A DNA stretch of 38,934 bases from Actinomortierella ambigua (GCA_016098155.1 JAAAJB010000337.1:1-38934), one strand, 5' to 3'. Positions 10,720 through 22,662 are shown, counted from the stretch's first letter. The notes: generated by a model not told the origin, from the sequence alone. Program-made: numbers and translations.

Positions 10720-13648
10720 CTAGATGTAATATATATTCATACTGAAAGAGCTAAATGGTCGCTGCAGGATGACGTCCATGTGGTCCAAGTTGGCGTGTGG
10801 TGTGAACGACAAGCGTGTGTTGTAGAATGGCTGGTCGGACAGGTCGACTGTTGATGGTGCAATCAGCACATTCCTATATTTTTTTTTTTTTTACAGTATG
10901 TACAATGAGTGTCAGACCAAGAAAAATGAGACTAGATTATAAGGAGAGATGACACAGTCATAGTTTTTTTCTCCATCTTACCTCCAATAAATTCCCGGCG
11001 CTGACTCGAAAAACAGAGCCTTATTCGGATTCTCAACAAAGGCTTCCTCAATGAGCAGACGGTGATTAGGGTCTTTGGCAGCCGGGATTTCAGAGAGGGC
11101 TTTAATCAACTCCTCACGGTCCTTGGTACGCCAATCGGATATTTCAAGTTTGATTCCATGGTTCTCGGCGTCCTGTTCATTCAGGCCATACAGATGATAG
11201 GGTGGCATGTATGTTTTGTAGTAGATTGTATGTGTGATGTATGTCTCGTTGCCATTGCGGTTCAGGTGGTAGATTCCTAAGTGATTTTGCAGATGTGCGA
11301 TACAAGTAGGAAAAACGATACAGATTCTGATTAGCCATCATTCTTCCACGTAACCTCAGCCCTCTTATCGCAAAATATCGTTTCCTATTCCTTTTTCATG
11401 TACCTTTAGGAGAGGTGTTTGTATCGCAACCAACATGGCTAGAGGTTGATCCGGAGCGCAGCGGAATTGTCTGGCAGTTGGTGATTCCCAATGCTTGAGT
11501 TTGCAGTTCGGCGATAGCAGGCGTTACACCTGCTTGGTGAAATGTACCAAACACGATGGCCAGTACACCGTTGTAGACCAGCCAGAGAGGCTAATGATTA
11601 CACGGGGATAAAAGAAGGGGGTCATTAGTCCAGTATCAGAATGCGGACTAAAAAAAAAAAAAAAAAAATTAAAATGAATCGCACTTTTGGGACAGTACCC
11701 AAAACTTGCGTCCGAGTTTGGAGACACGGCTGGCCGTAGTAAGAACGAGAGGAATGAGTAGCGGCGTTAAAAACCGAGCCTCTTGATGCGGCATCACGGA
11801 GAGGAGAAGAATGCCACTGATACCCGAGTAGGCCAAAGCTGCGAATGAGACAAAAAAAAGAGAGATTGATGTTAGATTCAAAGAAGTCGCGGTAGACAAA
11901 CACTAGCGGACAAAAAAAAATAGTGCCAAGGTGTCCGCACCTGTCACCAGAGTAGACTGGCTAACGCATTGCTTTTGCGCGAAAATTTTCTCTCCGATGG
12001 CCTTGACGCCAACATAAGCCAGGTTGGCGAAAAGGACTGGGAAATTGACGAGGAGGTGCAGGTAGCGAGGATGTAGACCGTGCTGAGCCAAGTTGTCCTT
12101 GTCCAGATTGTAGAGCAAGTTGTTGAGAAAGGTCACTGTCAGCGTACCCTGGAATTGCAGGTCCCTCCATGCAAAAGGATCAAGCACCTCCGTCCAACTG
12201 GCGATGGGCTGCTGTGTTGCCGCGTGGACAATGGTAAGCTTTCCAAAGAAGAGTGAGTCCAGGACAATGTTGATGGACACGCCCAACACGATGCCTAGTG
12301 CCAATGGCAGGCAAGCAATGAGGAAACGAGTTGTTGCTTTGCCAAGGGATGGCGTCGAAATAGACGGATCAGGAGATGACGTTGTTGTTGTAGTTGAAGG
12401 TGTGGCGATAGCTTTGGCAACGACAAACAGAAAGGTCACGCCAAGTGGAAATCCGTAAAGGACAAAGGTGATCCGTGTGAAGGCGCCCAAGGCGAAGAGG
12501 AGGCCTAGCAAGAAGGTTCGAGTACGAATGCCCTTGGTATTACAGGAGGCCTCGATGTCATTGACGATGCTGCAAAGGACGGTGATGCACATGGCCAAGA
12601 CGACAGCCTCGATCGTGTTTGAGAATGGGTGTGTGTGGTATGTCAGGGTCACATAGGAGGAGGAAACGAGAAACAGTGCAATGGAGGGCGAGCGTCTGAT
12701 CTGACGCGCTATCCGAACGATCAATGCGTCTAGGTGGATCGCCATCCCCCCCCCCAAAAAAAAAAGAAAGAAAGGCGACAACAACAAAAGCATGCCATGC
12801 GAGGAAAAGGGGTGAGGTGAAAGGAGGGAAGGTTAGCATGTGATTCTTCTTTTCAACGGTGCAGCTGGAATGTTGAGTCCATGTTGCAAGATTTTTTTTC
12901 CCATGGTCAAGTACCGAGGAAGAGGCTGAGGACAAGGAAGGAAGCGCGTTCAACGCCGAAGAGGAGAGACGCCGGGACATAGTGATCTACGAATCCGAGG
13001 AAAACAAGAAAACGGTTTGGATCCAATATTAAAAACACATGCACACTTTCCAGTGTTTGGGGGGAATGGAAGGGTGCACAAACAAAAGATCAACCTAATC
13101 TTGAGCACCGCTGTCCCGGAACCTGTCCAAGAAGAAATCCTTGCCTGGGTGGGTGCCCAATGTGGCCTTGAGAATTGCATATGGGATGCCTGTCGTGATG
13201 GCACTATTTGACAGGAAGAACGATGCGGAGGGAGTATGTGAGGACCAGGAGGTGTACCAGCGAAACACAAGCAATCCATCAAACAGGGTGGTGCACGTTA
13301 CGGCGCGAGGATGGATCGACAGGGGTTCTGTGGAAGATACTCCCACGGCGTGTTGACGGAGAGGTTAAAGAGCTTGCCTAGAAAGGGCATGGGCAGAGGG
13401 GTGAGACTCGTTAGCATGCCGCTAGTGGGATCTGTCAATCAATCAGCGCTGCAGGGCGAATCGAAAATCATGTTACAGGGGCAACAAACAAAATAAAATT
13501 TACCAGCCGTTATCTCTGCGTTTTGGAAATACTCGTCTGGGTGAATGTAGCCAGGCTGGAATGCAACAAAGACCCGAATGGCGACGAAGAGCAGGTAGAT
13601 ACCCCAGGTGGCCTTGGACAAGGGGCGGAATGTCCTAGTGTCGGTCAT
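10720..13648 (-). CDS. SMP3: GPI mannosyltransferase 4 (Smp3/PIG-Z), GT22 family
   Basis: Nine exons are proposed (minus strand): 13648-13504, 13431-13302, 13203-13109, 12986-12915, 12729-11941, 11838-11699, 11590-11404, 11276-10982, 10873-10720, giving 668 aa. All phases close. The product adds the fourth mannose to the GPI anchor precursor in the ER lumen, using dolichol-phosphate mannose. Family signatures in order: GYIHPDEYFQ at 33-42 (HPDE is the lumenal catalytic-loop motif of GT22), TPWEYLPQNPCRSI, the FLDALIV helix, YHTHPFSNTIEA, the LLYNLDKDNLAQHGLHPR block, MPHQEARFLTPLLIPLVL, NGVLAIVFGTFHQAGVTPA, KTYMPPYHLYG, then LIAPS and a final FTPHANLDHMD. It is multi-pass. The donor/acceptor pair between exons 3 and 4 is the least certain. 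The last exon is easily missed because the frame stops at 10978-10980, inside a GTAAG donor. Confidence 0.93.
12730..12914 (-). other. SMP3 intron 4, carrying a poly-G tract next to its acceptor
   Basis: 185 bases on the minus strand, donor CTCG|GTACTT, acceptor CACCTAG|AC. In the sense direction a T-rich tract is followed by G10 (12746-12755) and only then by the acceptor 16 bases later, an unusual order. Splicing rebuilds the conserved Asp of LFLDALIV (G|AC). Confidence 0.7.
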
Positions 13649-14306
13649 TCAGAATGTAGTGACGGGATGAATGGAGGACAGAGAGAAAGAGATGTGAGGA
13701 GAAGAGAGGAGGGCGCGAAAGAAGAAGGTAAGAGCGACTTTTTGAGTTTGAGGAACCAACGGCATGCTCTCTCTCTCCACTTTCAGGCGACGAGGACCAA
13801 CACACAGTCACCACTGCAGACACTTTCGGTGGAGTACAGAGAGGAAAGGGGGGGGGTGGGAAAGGAGCACTGCTCTCTCTCTCTCTTTCCTCGCCCTAAT
13901 ATAATACGGATACACGCCCACGCCATGGGGAACAGCGGTGGTAGCGTGGGATAGGTGCTGTACCTTGGTGGCGAGAATGCGCCACTAAAAGTGTGATTTT
14001 GTGTGATTGATCTGTGATTTTGTGTGATTGACCTGGATGAATTTGCTTCTGTCTCCACCCGCCCAAGCCACAGCCGCGTTTCTCTTGTGTTGCATTACAG
14101 AGTTTGAAGAGAGGCCACATCATTGACATTCAGCGCGCCCTTCCTTCTTTGCATTCACCCTGTCTTCGCCATCCCAAAATCACTCTCGCACGGAGCAGGA
14201 TTCATTGTCACCACCCTCGAGGCCTGTCTGTTCCCACATCACTCATCTCTCACCAAACGCGTCAGAGTACAACAAAGAAGGGCGATCAACACAGGGCTCT
14301 TGACAC
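13649..14306. promoter_or_regulatory. Divergent promoter region of SMP3 and the NUP160 homologue
   Basis: 658 bases separate two start codons pointing away from each other, so both promoters must lie here. It contains a G9 tract (13848-13856), a CT/GA-rich stretch (13868-13890) and a 21-bp direct repeat (13992-14033) whose units carry TGTGATTG, the reverse of a CAATCA element. No clear TATA box is seen on either side. Open frames here are short and unlike known proteins. Confidence 0.6.
13992..14033. repeat. 21-bp tandem repeat, two copies
   Basis: Units at 13992-14012 and 14013-14033 (TGTGATTTTGTGTGATTGATC form) differ at one base. Each contains TGTGATT twice, so the motif occurs four times in 42 bases. 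It lies between divergent genes, which makes a regulatory role plausible but unproven. Confidence 0.85.
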
Positions 14307-17300
14307 ATGGCACACAACGCACCCGTGTTTTGGTACAAGGAGGTCCCTGTCCAGGCCGAGGCCTTTCTCGGTTCTCAAGGGCATGTCGTTCATAACGTGT
14401 CCGTAGTCGATCACTCCCATAGACCATCGGCGACTTGCCAGGGATCGGACGGAGGCATCTACACCACCCAGGACCAGGAGCTGCCCCTGTCGTTTGTTTG
14501 GAGGACAAAGGCCAATGCCACATGCCTGGAGCTGATCCCCGTCTCGTGCACCGACCCACAACCGGCGCGGTCCGTCGCCTTCCAGTTCCCGTCCCCCATT
14601 GCCCCTGGCGTGCACTTTGTCCCGGCAGAGTCGAACAAGCGCGGTGTTTGCTGCTTTCTGATCACCACGGATGCAGTCGCCTACAGGATTAACCTCCACG
14701 ACATTGATGCGCTCTTCCATCACCCTTCCAATGATAACACCCGCACCACCGGAGCAAGATCCTTCACCGTCCGATCCGCGCCAATCTCGGCTAAACAACA
14801 CACCCTTGTCGCGCAGTTTCGTTACATTGAAGAAGGCACCGTTGCACTCCGTTGTACCGACGGCACCCTCAGCCTTTTGAGATCCCAAATCTTCCTTGCC
14901 GACACCTCAGGTAGCGTCTTCCCCACTTGGAGCGATGTGTTGAATGATTCATAGGGCGTTGACGGAAAATGGGAGGAAAGGGGGGGGGGTCAGACGGAAC
15001 AAGTAGCCAACTCGCCTTTGTATCACTAACGCCTCTCTTCAACAAACAAAACAAAACAAAATAGCAGCAGACAGAACGTGTGAAATTCAGGACTTGCATG
15101 ATTCGACCTTTTCACTCAACCAGATCAACCAACCTGGCGGATTCAAGAGCATGTTCAACAAATTCCAATCATCTATTGTCTCCACCATTGTCTCCTCGAC
15201 AACATCCCAATCAGGCTTCGCCACCACAGGATCGTATGTACTCGCCATGGGCGCACACAGCGTGGGCAATCTCTCGTACCTGTTCACGCTCAGCCAGGAC
15301 CGACATGTGCGTGTATGGTCCCCACAAGGCAAACTCTGTCAGGCCTTCCACATCCCACCTTCGCCCGATGCCTCGGGCATCGTCCAGGAGACTATCAACC
15401 CGGCCCAAAAGGCCTTCATCGGCACGCTCTACAACCCCAACATGCCCTGGGCCCTGCGTCTGTTCGTCTACATCCCCACTAGCCACGGCATTCAACTCTA
15501 CGTGTACACGACTCGTCTGGACTTGCAGGACGGCATTCACTTTACTCAGACCTCACAGTCGTCTGTGACCTCCGAGGCCCTTGTCGGGTCCGATTCGGGC
15601 CAGTTCAACCTCGTCTCGATGAGCATCCAGCCAGGCGCGCAACAGGACAGCTACACGATCTGGGGTTTGTGGGCACGGGACCGTAAAGTGTTTGCGCGGT
15701 ACCTGCACGTGACGGATCCGATGGTGGAAGCGAGTGCATACGGCGAGTTTGCAGAGCGGAACCAGCTGTTGGTTACGGGGCGGTGGTGGAATGTGGCGAT
15801 GGACCGGGAGTTGAACTCATTGTTGCGCACGATTGCGTTTTTGGAAGACGATCCTACGCGGGATGTGACGAGCCAGTTTGTGGAATTTGTGTTCAAGGCC
15901 GGTCGGTTCTCCAACAAGACCATCGTTGATTCGTTGATTGCCATGCGCCCCTATTATCGTACGCTCCTCGAAACGGCGGCGGCGGGTCAGGTCCAGCTCT
16001 GCGCTGTCGCCATCTCGGCCATGTCGGGTCCCGAAGATGGCAGCCTGTATGCGGACGATGCTGAGGGACGGCAGGAGCAGGTCAAGGCCTGGCGCAAATT
16101 TATTTCGGCGTGTGCGCAACGGGAGCTGGAAGGCGCGACGCCAGCCGGGCTAGCGGTCCATGCGATGGGCTACCTAGTGATCATCAAGGAAGAGTCGCTG
16201 AGCTTTTTGCGGGTGTGCGACGAGTCGGAGATTGTGTACCATACGTTTATGGACAAGCAGTTTGAGGTGTCGCATTTCCTGGGCGTCACCCCTTCGCAGC
16301 TCAAGACGTCGTATCCTCACCTGGCCAGTTTGGGGCTTCGACAGAATGTGAGCAAGGTGATGAAGGCGACGGAGATGTTGTTTTCCAAGCTTTCACCGGC
16401 CTTGCTCAAGACGCTCGAGAACCGGATGCGGGGTTCGCTGCTGCTGCAGACGATCAGCCCTCGACAGTTTGCGGACGAGATCTTTGAAGGACTGACGTCG
16501 TCGTCGGAGCTCGGCAAGGAGGATGTGATGCGGGCGATGCATGTGGTTGACTCGTGCGAGGACATGAACACGGTGCTGTCGTACCTCCTGGACCAGCTGA
16601 CATACAGCCCCAACAACCCGCCTAACCCACAGGAGGGACTGTTCTTCTTGCCGCATGAGGCCCTGGTCGCGGAGAGTGCACAGCAGCTGGCGGCCGAGCG
16701 GTTCACGATGGCCCAAAAGTTGTTGGTGCTCATGTCGATCGTCTACTGGGCTAGTGCTGGAGGTAGCCAGGATGTCAAGTTGGTGGCGGATGTGCTGCAG
16801 GTGGCCCAGTCGCTGCTGCTGCTCAAGTGGCTCGCGAGCAAGACCATCTCGTCGGATTCTTCGTCGGGTCATGGGGATATTGCCTCTGCGGAGACGGCCA
16901 TCGAACAGCAGATGGCGGGCGTGCGTGTTCGTGACTCGTCGTCGTCGTCGTCGTCGTCCTTGGACCAACAGTATGCGGTGGCGACTCGCCAGAGCCTGCT
17001 GCTGGCTTTGGTCAAGCCACAACGTGTCCATGATGGGCGATCGTTGACCTCTCACCACCAACACCATCAGCATCCACTTCAGCACCAGTTATTGGCAGCA
17101 TCAGTGGTGGTGGTCGAGCAACCGTTCTATCTGTCGATCACGCGGGCGGTATCGCGGCTATTGGACCAACTCCGGATTGTGTCACGCGAGCGGACGGAGA
17201 GCACGACGACGCACCTGGTCGGGCTGGCGCAGCGGTTGTCGGCCTTGGGCGAAGTCGGGTTATTGTCCGAGTTTTTAGATCTTGTTCCGTTGACGTCGAC

Positions 17301-19809
17301 GCTTGCCTATTATCGGGGTAAGGTGTTGCTGAGGCAACAGCGCCCCGAAGAGGCCCTGAAGCAGTTCTTGCCGTTGCTGGCGTGTTTCGGGAACGATGTG
17401 TCGAGTGTGGAGCAGCAGCTGGATATCATTCGGATGGAGTATCAGCAGCATGGTCATGTTAAGCGCCTTGCGCCTGCGTCGAAGATGGGTGGTGCTGCGT
17501 CGGAGGAGGCTGCCAGACCTTTGGATTATTACATGCACTTGATCGCGTTGTTCCAGCAAGCGGATGCACATGCCCAGGCCGTGACTGTCGCGCGCGCAGC
17601 CTTGGATAGCTTGGCCGCTGGCAAGGTAACCATTTTTTTTTAAAAATGTTTGAGTCTATGAATACGGGGGTGTCGATGTGAGGAAGGGGTGGCGGAGTTT
17701 ATTTGAAGCCGTACTAACAACTTTTCTTTTTTTTTTTGTCACTCTCACATCTCTTTCTGATTTGTTTCTCTTCTGCTTGGAAAAACTCGCATCCTCTACC
17801 ACATTGTAGGAAACGGCTACGGGCGACCAGGAGCATGTGAAGCGAACGTTGCTTGGTCACATTTTCGACTCGTCGCTGGCGGTTCGGGGGTACCATGCAG
17901 CGTGCAAGGCGATGTTGGAGCTGTCGAGTGTGACAGCAATGCGTCAGTCACTGGAGGTGTTGATTTCGACGGCAGTGAAGAACAACGATGCGTCTCAACT
18001 GTGTTCGCTGCAGTTTGAGAACATGTCGGACCTGTTTGAGCGACGGATGGCAACGCTGGCGCGCGAGAGCCCGCTGTTGGGCAAGACCAACCTGTATGAG
18101 GTGCTCTTCTCGCATTACATCTATAAGGGCGATTTTAGGAACGGTAAGTCGATGTGCAGAGGGAAAAAAAGACACGGAAAAAGTGGGAAAGACAACAAAG
18201 AAAGCGGATCATCTGCAACTATGACTAATACGCACAATTTTTCTTTGCTGTTGTTGTTGTCCGACTTCTTCTGTATTATTTTGCTAGCTGCCTCAATTAT
18301 GTGCGAGCTGGCCAGTCGATTGAACATCACGCTGACATCGGGCAGTGCTACACTGTTGAAGATTGCGCCGCTGTTGTCGGAGATGGGCAAGGCATACCTG
18401 GCGGCGATCAATGCGATGTACATGCTGGAGGAGACGTCGCGATGGGTGGCGATCCCGGCCACGCGCGAGCCACGGCTGGACAAGGAAGGTGACGAGGATG
18501 TGATTAAGCGACGGAAGCTTGGGTTTGGATTGCCTTCGTCGTCATCGTCCTATGCGTCGAATGCGCCATCGACAAGACTCCAGATTCTCAAGCTCAAGGA
18601 TCTGCAAAAGGAATACGCACTGGCGATTGCCAAGCTTCGACTGTTGCATGAGTCGCCACCGGAGCTGTCGACGACGATGACGACCACCACCACCAACACT
18701 GACTCTTTGGGGATCGCGACGTTGTCGGCTCAGGCAGCCGTGTATATGTTGCTGAAGCTGGGCGACCACGAGTCGGCGACGACGCTGTCGTTGATGTTTG
18801 AACTGGATCTGTCTCCCGTGTTGAATTTCCTGGTGGATCATTATCTGTACCTGCTGTCGCATGAGCAGAGTGAGATGCTGGACTGGGACATCCGGGACAT
18901 TGATGCCAAGAAGAAAAAACAGGCCAACAACGGTGGCAACAGCGGTGATGAGGCCGAGGATGGCAAGGACGGTGATGAGGATGATGATGCCATGCAGGAC
19001 ATCGATGGTGCTGTGGTGAGGCGCCGTTCGAAGGGACAGCAAGGCGGAAGCAACGGACGCGACGACGGGTCGGTGGCAGTTCATGGACCGACGTTGTCAG
19101 TCAAGGCGCTGCACACGCTTCGAGAGTACCTGGAGAAGCATGATTCGGCCGCCGGATCCAACTTTAAGTACCGAGCCAAGGTCATTGAGCGCATCCTGCG
19201 TCAGAACCGGAGCTTTAGCCTGCCGCCCTGGCTGACTCAGCACTACCTTGTATGGAAACTTTTTTCTTGATTCGTTATGTGATGTTTGGGCTCTTCTCTT
19301 TTCCGTTACCCTCTCCTCTTTCCTACTCTCCAAATGCTGACTATCTCTCTCTCCATCTCTCAACTCTCTAGAAACACACGCCGGAGGATCTGATCCGGTT
19401 ATATCTTCGATACGGAACGATTGTGCAAGCGGCGTCGTTTGCATCGACGGTGATCCGGGCGACGATCAAGCCAGACGAGCTGGTGGCGAAGCACCCGTTG
19501 TCGCGGTGGCTGCCGTATTCGATCCTGGACGAGATTCTGCAGGGATTGAGGGATGAGACGGCGCGACTGGAGGAGAAGGTTTCAAAGGAAGGTGGAAACG
19601 CAGGACAGAATAGTAATGCTGTTGCTGCTGGTCATGGATTGTTGGCTTTTGGAGCAAGTATGGGAGGATCGTCGGCAAATGTGGGAGCGACGACGACGAC
19701 GACGCCGGAGAGGAGGCTGCAGGACCTTCGGGATTCGCTGCGGCAGCTCGAGTCGAGTATTGATGCGTATTTTGAGAATGTCGAGCGCGAGTCTGTCTTT
19801 TCGGCATGA
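14307..19809 (+). CDS. NUP120: Nucleoporin Nup120/Nup160, Y-complex scaffold
   Basis: Five exons: 14307-14910, 15065-17625, 17810-18143, 18288-19249, 19372-19809, giving 1632 aa, somewhat longer than the animal protein. An in-frame TGA at 14301-14303 supports the start. Nup120/Nup160 is an outer-ring component of the nuclear pore Y complex. The N-terminal part is a beta-propeller with a WD-like blade (LFTLSQDRHVRVWSPQGK). The rest is helical solenoid. C-terminal family landmarks are YKGDFRNAASIMCELA, followed by LPPWLTQHYLKHTPEDLIRLYLRYG and RWLPYSILDEILQGL. Low-complexity inserts (poly-Ser at about 16937-16960, and a Lys/Asn/Asp acidic stretch at about 18905-19080) explain part of the extra length. 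The intron acceptors are clean pyrimidine-AG sites, except the first, which has three AGs in tandem. A polyadenylation-like AATAAA lies 73 bases after the stop. Confidence 0.92.
14911..15064 (+). other. NUP120 intron 1 with triple tandem acceptor
   Basis: Donor CTCAG|GTAGCG. The acceptor region reads ATAGCAGCAG, giving AG at 15063-15064, 15066-15067 and 15069-15070. All three keep the frame (S-A-A-D, S-A-D or S-D), so isoforms differing by one or two Ala are possible. The intron also holds G10 at 14980-14989. Confidence 0.65.
18144..18287 (+). other. NUP120 intron 3, stop-free and a multiple of three
   Basis: Exactly 144 bases, donor AACG|GTAAGT, acceptor TTGCTAG|CT. Read through, it would insert 48 residues, K/G/S-rich then hydrophobic (SLLLLLSDFF), without a stop. 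Splicing restores FRNAASIM, the family-like sequence, so removal is the expected form. Confidence 0.7.
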
Positions 19810-19881
19810 TAGAACAAGCGGAACAAATGAATGATGTACTTTTTTTTTCACGGGAGACATTACTGTGAACCAAAAGCCAAG

Positions 19882-19887
19882 AATAAA
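19882..19887 (+). terminator. Candidate poly(A) signal of NUP120
   Basis: AATAAA 73 bases beyond the stop codon, in a 195-base spacer shared with the convergent gene at 20005-20596. Confidence 0.5.
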
Positions 19888-20004
19888 AACAATCGCGAAC
19901 AAAACATCAATTTCAAAAGGAATTCGATTTATTTCGTGATGATGGAATTCGGTATACGAGGTGAATTTTTTTGTCTTCTTTTGCGTCTACTTTTTTTGTT
20001 GTTG

Positions 20005-20596
20005 TTACTCGGTCAACAAAAGGGCAGCACCCTGTGCGAGGATGAGATAGGCGCCGGTGCGGTACAAGGTTGAGATGCCAAAGATGCCAATGCCGACAAA
20101 CCAGGTGCCGATGACACGGGGCAGCTTGCGGCCAGACCTCGCTACGGCGGTCTTGGGCGACGTACGGTGATCTTGCTGGTCAAGGACATAGACCTCCATG
20201 AGCTTGCCGGTGACCATCATCTGGAAGCCGAACAGCATGAACCAGAGGACATTGCTTCGCGCGTACGACGAGCCAAACTGGTTCAGGTAGCCGGCCTTGA
20301 TGGCGTCCACCAATGGGTCGCGGGTTTTCTATTGCAATGGAGAAGGAGAGAATATGAAAATAGAACAGGCATTTTTGATGGTGTGAACAATATTGTACAA
20401 AAGATTGTGGACAGCATATGTTGCTGCAGGGAGCAAAAAATTGGACATTTTGAAATGGAGGGGGTAGAGAGATGCTTACGGAACCCAGTAGGCCAACAAC
20501 GTTATGGAGGATACCGGTGGCCATCATCAGTCGACCTGGCCAGCGCGACGAACGGTACGGGGTCTTGTTGCTATCGTTTTTTTGCTTCTCCGGCAT
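20005..20596 (-). CDS. Small four-helix membrane protein, DUF6463-like
   Basis: Two exons, 20596-20480 and 20328-20005, giving 146 aa. The intron 20479-20329 (TCC|GTAAGC...CAATAG|AAA) is in phase 0. Four hydrophobic segments are visible: LMMATGILHNVVGLLG (about 24-38), VLWFMLFGFQMMVTG (about 63-78), VIGTWFVGIGIFGIS (about 109-124) and YLILAQGAALLL at the C-terminus. The GILHNVVG signature in helix 1, followed by a loop with DPL, resembles the DUF6463 family of small integral membrane proteins found in bacteria and fungi. The function of that family is not known. A short charged linker (HRTSPKTAVARSGRK) separates helices 2 and 3. The gene converges with NUP120. The family call is from memory of the pattern. 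Confidence 0.7.
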
Positions 20597-22111
20597 CTTT
20601 TAGTCTGCAGATTTGTGTTGTGAGGAGGAAAGAGGATAAGGCGATGTCTTCAGATAGGTTCGGCCTAGGATTCAAGACAGAAATAAAGTGATGAATGAAG
20701 GACAGAGACCAGTGGTGTAGGAAGGAGGTTCTTTGCTTGATGGCTTTTTAAATTTTGTCTTAGCGCTAAGGCGGCCCATTCTTATACAACCTAGGCAAGG
20801 GAAAGATTCGGGAGAGAGTGCCGACTCGCACAGTCGGGACGCATCATTCGTGGGGCACAAGCCCTATTTTGAAATTGTAGTACTAGATGATATGTACGTA
20901 CTTGATGCCCGCTTGCTTCGCCCCAAATTCTCGTTGGTGAGAGGAAATGGAGACCCGATATTGCTGGACCTGTACAGTTATCTACTATGTGTCTGTGGAT
21001 GGCTGTGCATTGTGTATGAGGGGGGGGGGGAGGGGACTGAAGTATAAAGGAGCGCAGCCCCTAAAAACCTTGTCCAGAATAGGCTCACCCGGAGTGCGAA
21101 GCAATCAACGCAGTTGTGCTTGTCTTCTCGGTCTCGGTACCACCCAATGCCGCTCGCCCAATTGTCCCTTTAGGACGCACTGCCTATGCCTCTGAGATTC
21201 TCCGGAGAGCGACCACCTGAACTGTGCTGCCCTCCCCCCCCCACACTCACACACATACACTCACATCTATCTCTTGCTCAATTGGGCACTTGTTTTTCAT
21301 TCAAACACCATGTTCCAAATGACAGCAGGCATACTACAGAAGCACAAGCACGATTGAATGGGTCGCGCAAGAAGGACAACGCGATCGATGGTCGTATGGC
21401 TGTGTTCTGATCCGGAGAGAGATGGTGAGAAAGTGAGTGAGTGAGAAGGGGGGGGGACAACATCCATCTCTCTCTTTCAGTCTCATATATTTCATACCGC
21501 GGTATGATCGGACAGTTAGGCACGACAGCCCCTCCACGACACTCCACGGATATGGAAAAACAGTCAATCGACGAACAAGCCATTTAAAACACTCGACCCT
21601 CCCTGGTGGCAACCATGACGGAGAGAGGGAGAGAGAGGGAGGGGAAACGGCAGCACTCTCCATCGCCCTGCGGGTGTTTCTTTGGGCCCGTGGCTGGAAC
21701 TGTGGGGCGGTTAATTTCAAGGTCCGACATGCGTATGTGGGGGGACATGACGGAGAAATTTAGGGCCGAAAATTACGCGGTCAGACCTAGGGCATGAGCG
21801 TCTTTTATATAATAGCTGGCAAAGAAGCACACCCCTATCTGTATTGTCAACCATGGTGACGCGTCTCTTTTTAGCTATCATCTTCATTATTGACACAACA
21901 AAGAATTTGTTCATAATACTACTATCTTTTTTTTTGTTGTTGCTACGAGTGACCCAACGATCCAAACCAAGGGGGGGGGAGGTAAGTGAGTCCATGGCCA
22001 CGAGTGCAAAATAGCGCTCCTTCCTTTTTTTTCCCTCTTGTATGGTGCACGCAGGTTATAACCCACCCACCGAGAAGGCTTTACGCCAATAGGCAGAGGT
22101 CATGAAAGACG
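20597..22111. other. Gene-poor spacer with four poly-G/C tracts
   Basis: About 1.5 kb with no recognisable gene. It has homopolymer tracts G11 (21020-21030), C9 (21234-21242), G9 (21448-21456) and G9 (21971-21979), a GA-rich stretch at about 21620-21645 and a T-run at about 21930-21940. A TTATATAAT at about 21812-21820 could be a TATA element, but no coding frame follows it. Confidence 0.55.
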
Positions 22112-22408
22112 CTACACAATGACGAAGCATTTAATCGAATCGTTCTGCTGAATGTGTGTCGCATCAATGTCGGACCCTTCTGCGACCTTGTTGTTGCATG
22201 CGTTGTCAGAGTACAGAACACAACTGTCGGAGGTGTGGACATGGCACAGATCCGTTTTACGCCATTCGCGTGTCGGGTAGCACACACCATTGTCCAGGTC
22301 CTGCTCGGAGTTTTGCCCATGGCAGCCCGTGAATGTGACATGGACTGCCTGGACTGTCGCTGCCAAAGCAGCAATGGTAGCAACAATGGGAGCGATCTTG
22401 AACATCAT
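22112..22408 (-). CDS. Small secreted six-cysteine protein
   Basis: Single exon, 98 aa. A clear signal peptide covers residues 1-21 (hydrophobic IAPIVATIAALAATV, then Q-A), so the mature form is about 77 residues. It has six Cys, at 29, 43, 55, 63, 71 and 94, enough for three disulfides, with a mixed beta-like sequence between them (HVTFTGCHG, GVCYPTREW, CVLYSDNAC). I do not recognise the family. Size, secretion and even Cys number fit fungal small secreted proteins such as effectors or antimicrobial folds, but no activity can be assigned. A TATA box lies 247 bases upstream. Two Met codons start it, and either could be used. Confidence 0.8.
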   Translation of the reverse strand: MMFKIAPIVATIAALAATVQAVHVTFTGCHGQNSEQDLDNGVCYPTREWRKTDLCHVHTSDSCVLYSDNACNNKVAEGSDIDATHIQQNDSIKCFVIV

Positions 22409-22654
22409 TTTTTTTGGTTGGTTCTAACAGATAGAGAGAATATATATTTTTTTTAAAATTATGTTTGGTCGAGTGGACCAAGATCAAAGCACATGGGGTC
22501 AGCTCACTTTTTCATAGATGGCTTACTGTCAGATTACACTGGAGTGCCTGGAATAAGATGGTTGTATGTTGTAAAGAGAGTGAGGGTTGCTTGAGGTTTG
22601 TGGTTTGTGGTTGACTGCTTCGTTGATGAGAAGAATGCTGGCTAATAGTGCGAG

Positions 22655-22662
22655 TTTTTATA
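22655..22662 (-). promoter_or_regulatory. TATA box of the six-Cys gene
   Basis: On the minus strand the sequence reads CTATAAAAAC, a near-consensus TATA box. It lies about 250 bases before the start codon, implying a leader of roughly 220 bases. Strong TATA boxes are typical of regulated, highly expressed secreted-protein genes. Confidence 0.65.

Noticed and set aside
10978..10980. TAA as the end of SMP3
   Set aside because: The TAA is inside a GTAAG donor. The next exon (10873-10720) encodes the conserved LIAPS...PHANLDHMD end of the family.
13292..13310. Apparent frameshift in SMP3 after PCRSILAP
   Set aside because: A GTAACG donor at 13301 and an AATAG acceptor at 13205-13204 remove 98 bases and restore RSILAPAITTGIPYA, the expected family sequence, so this is an intron.
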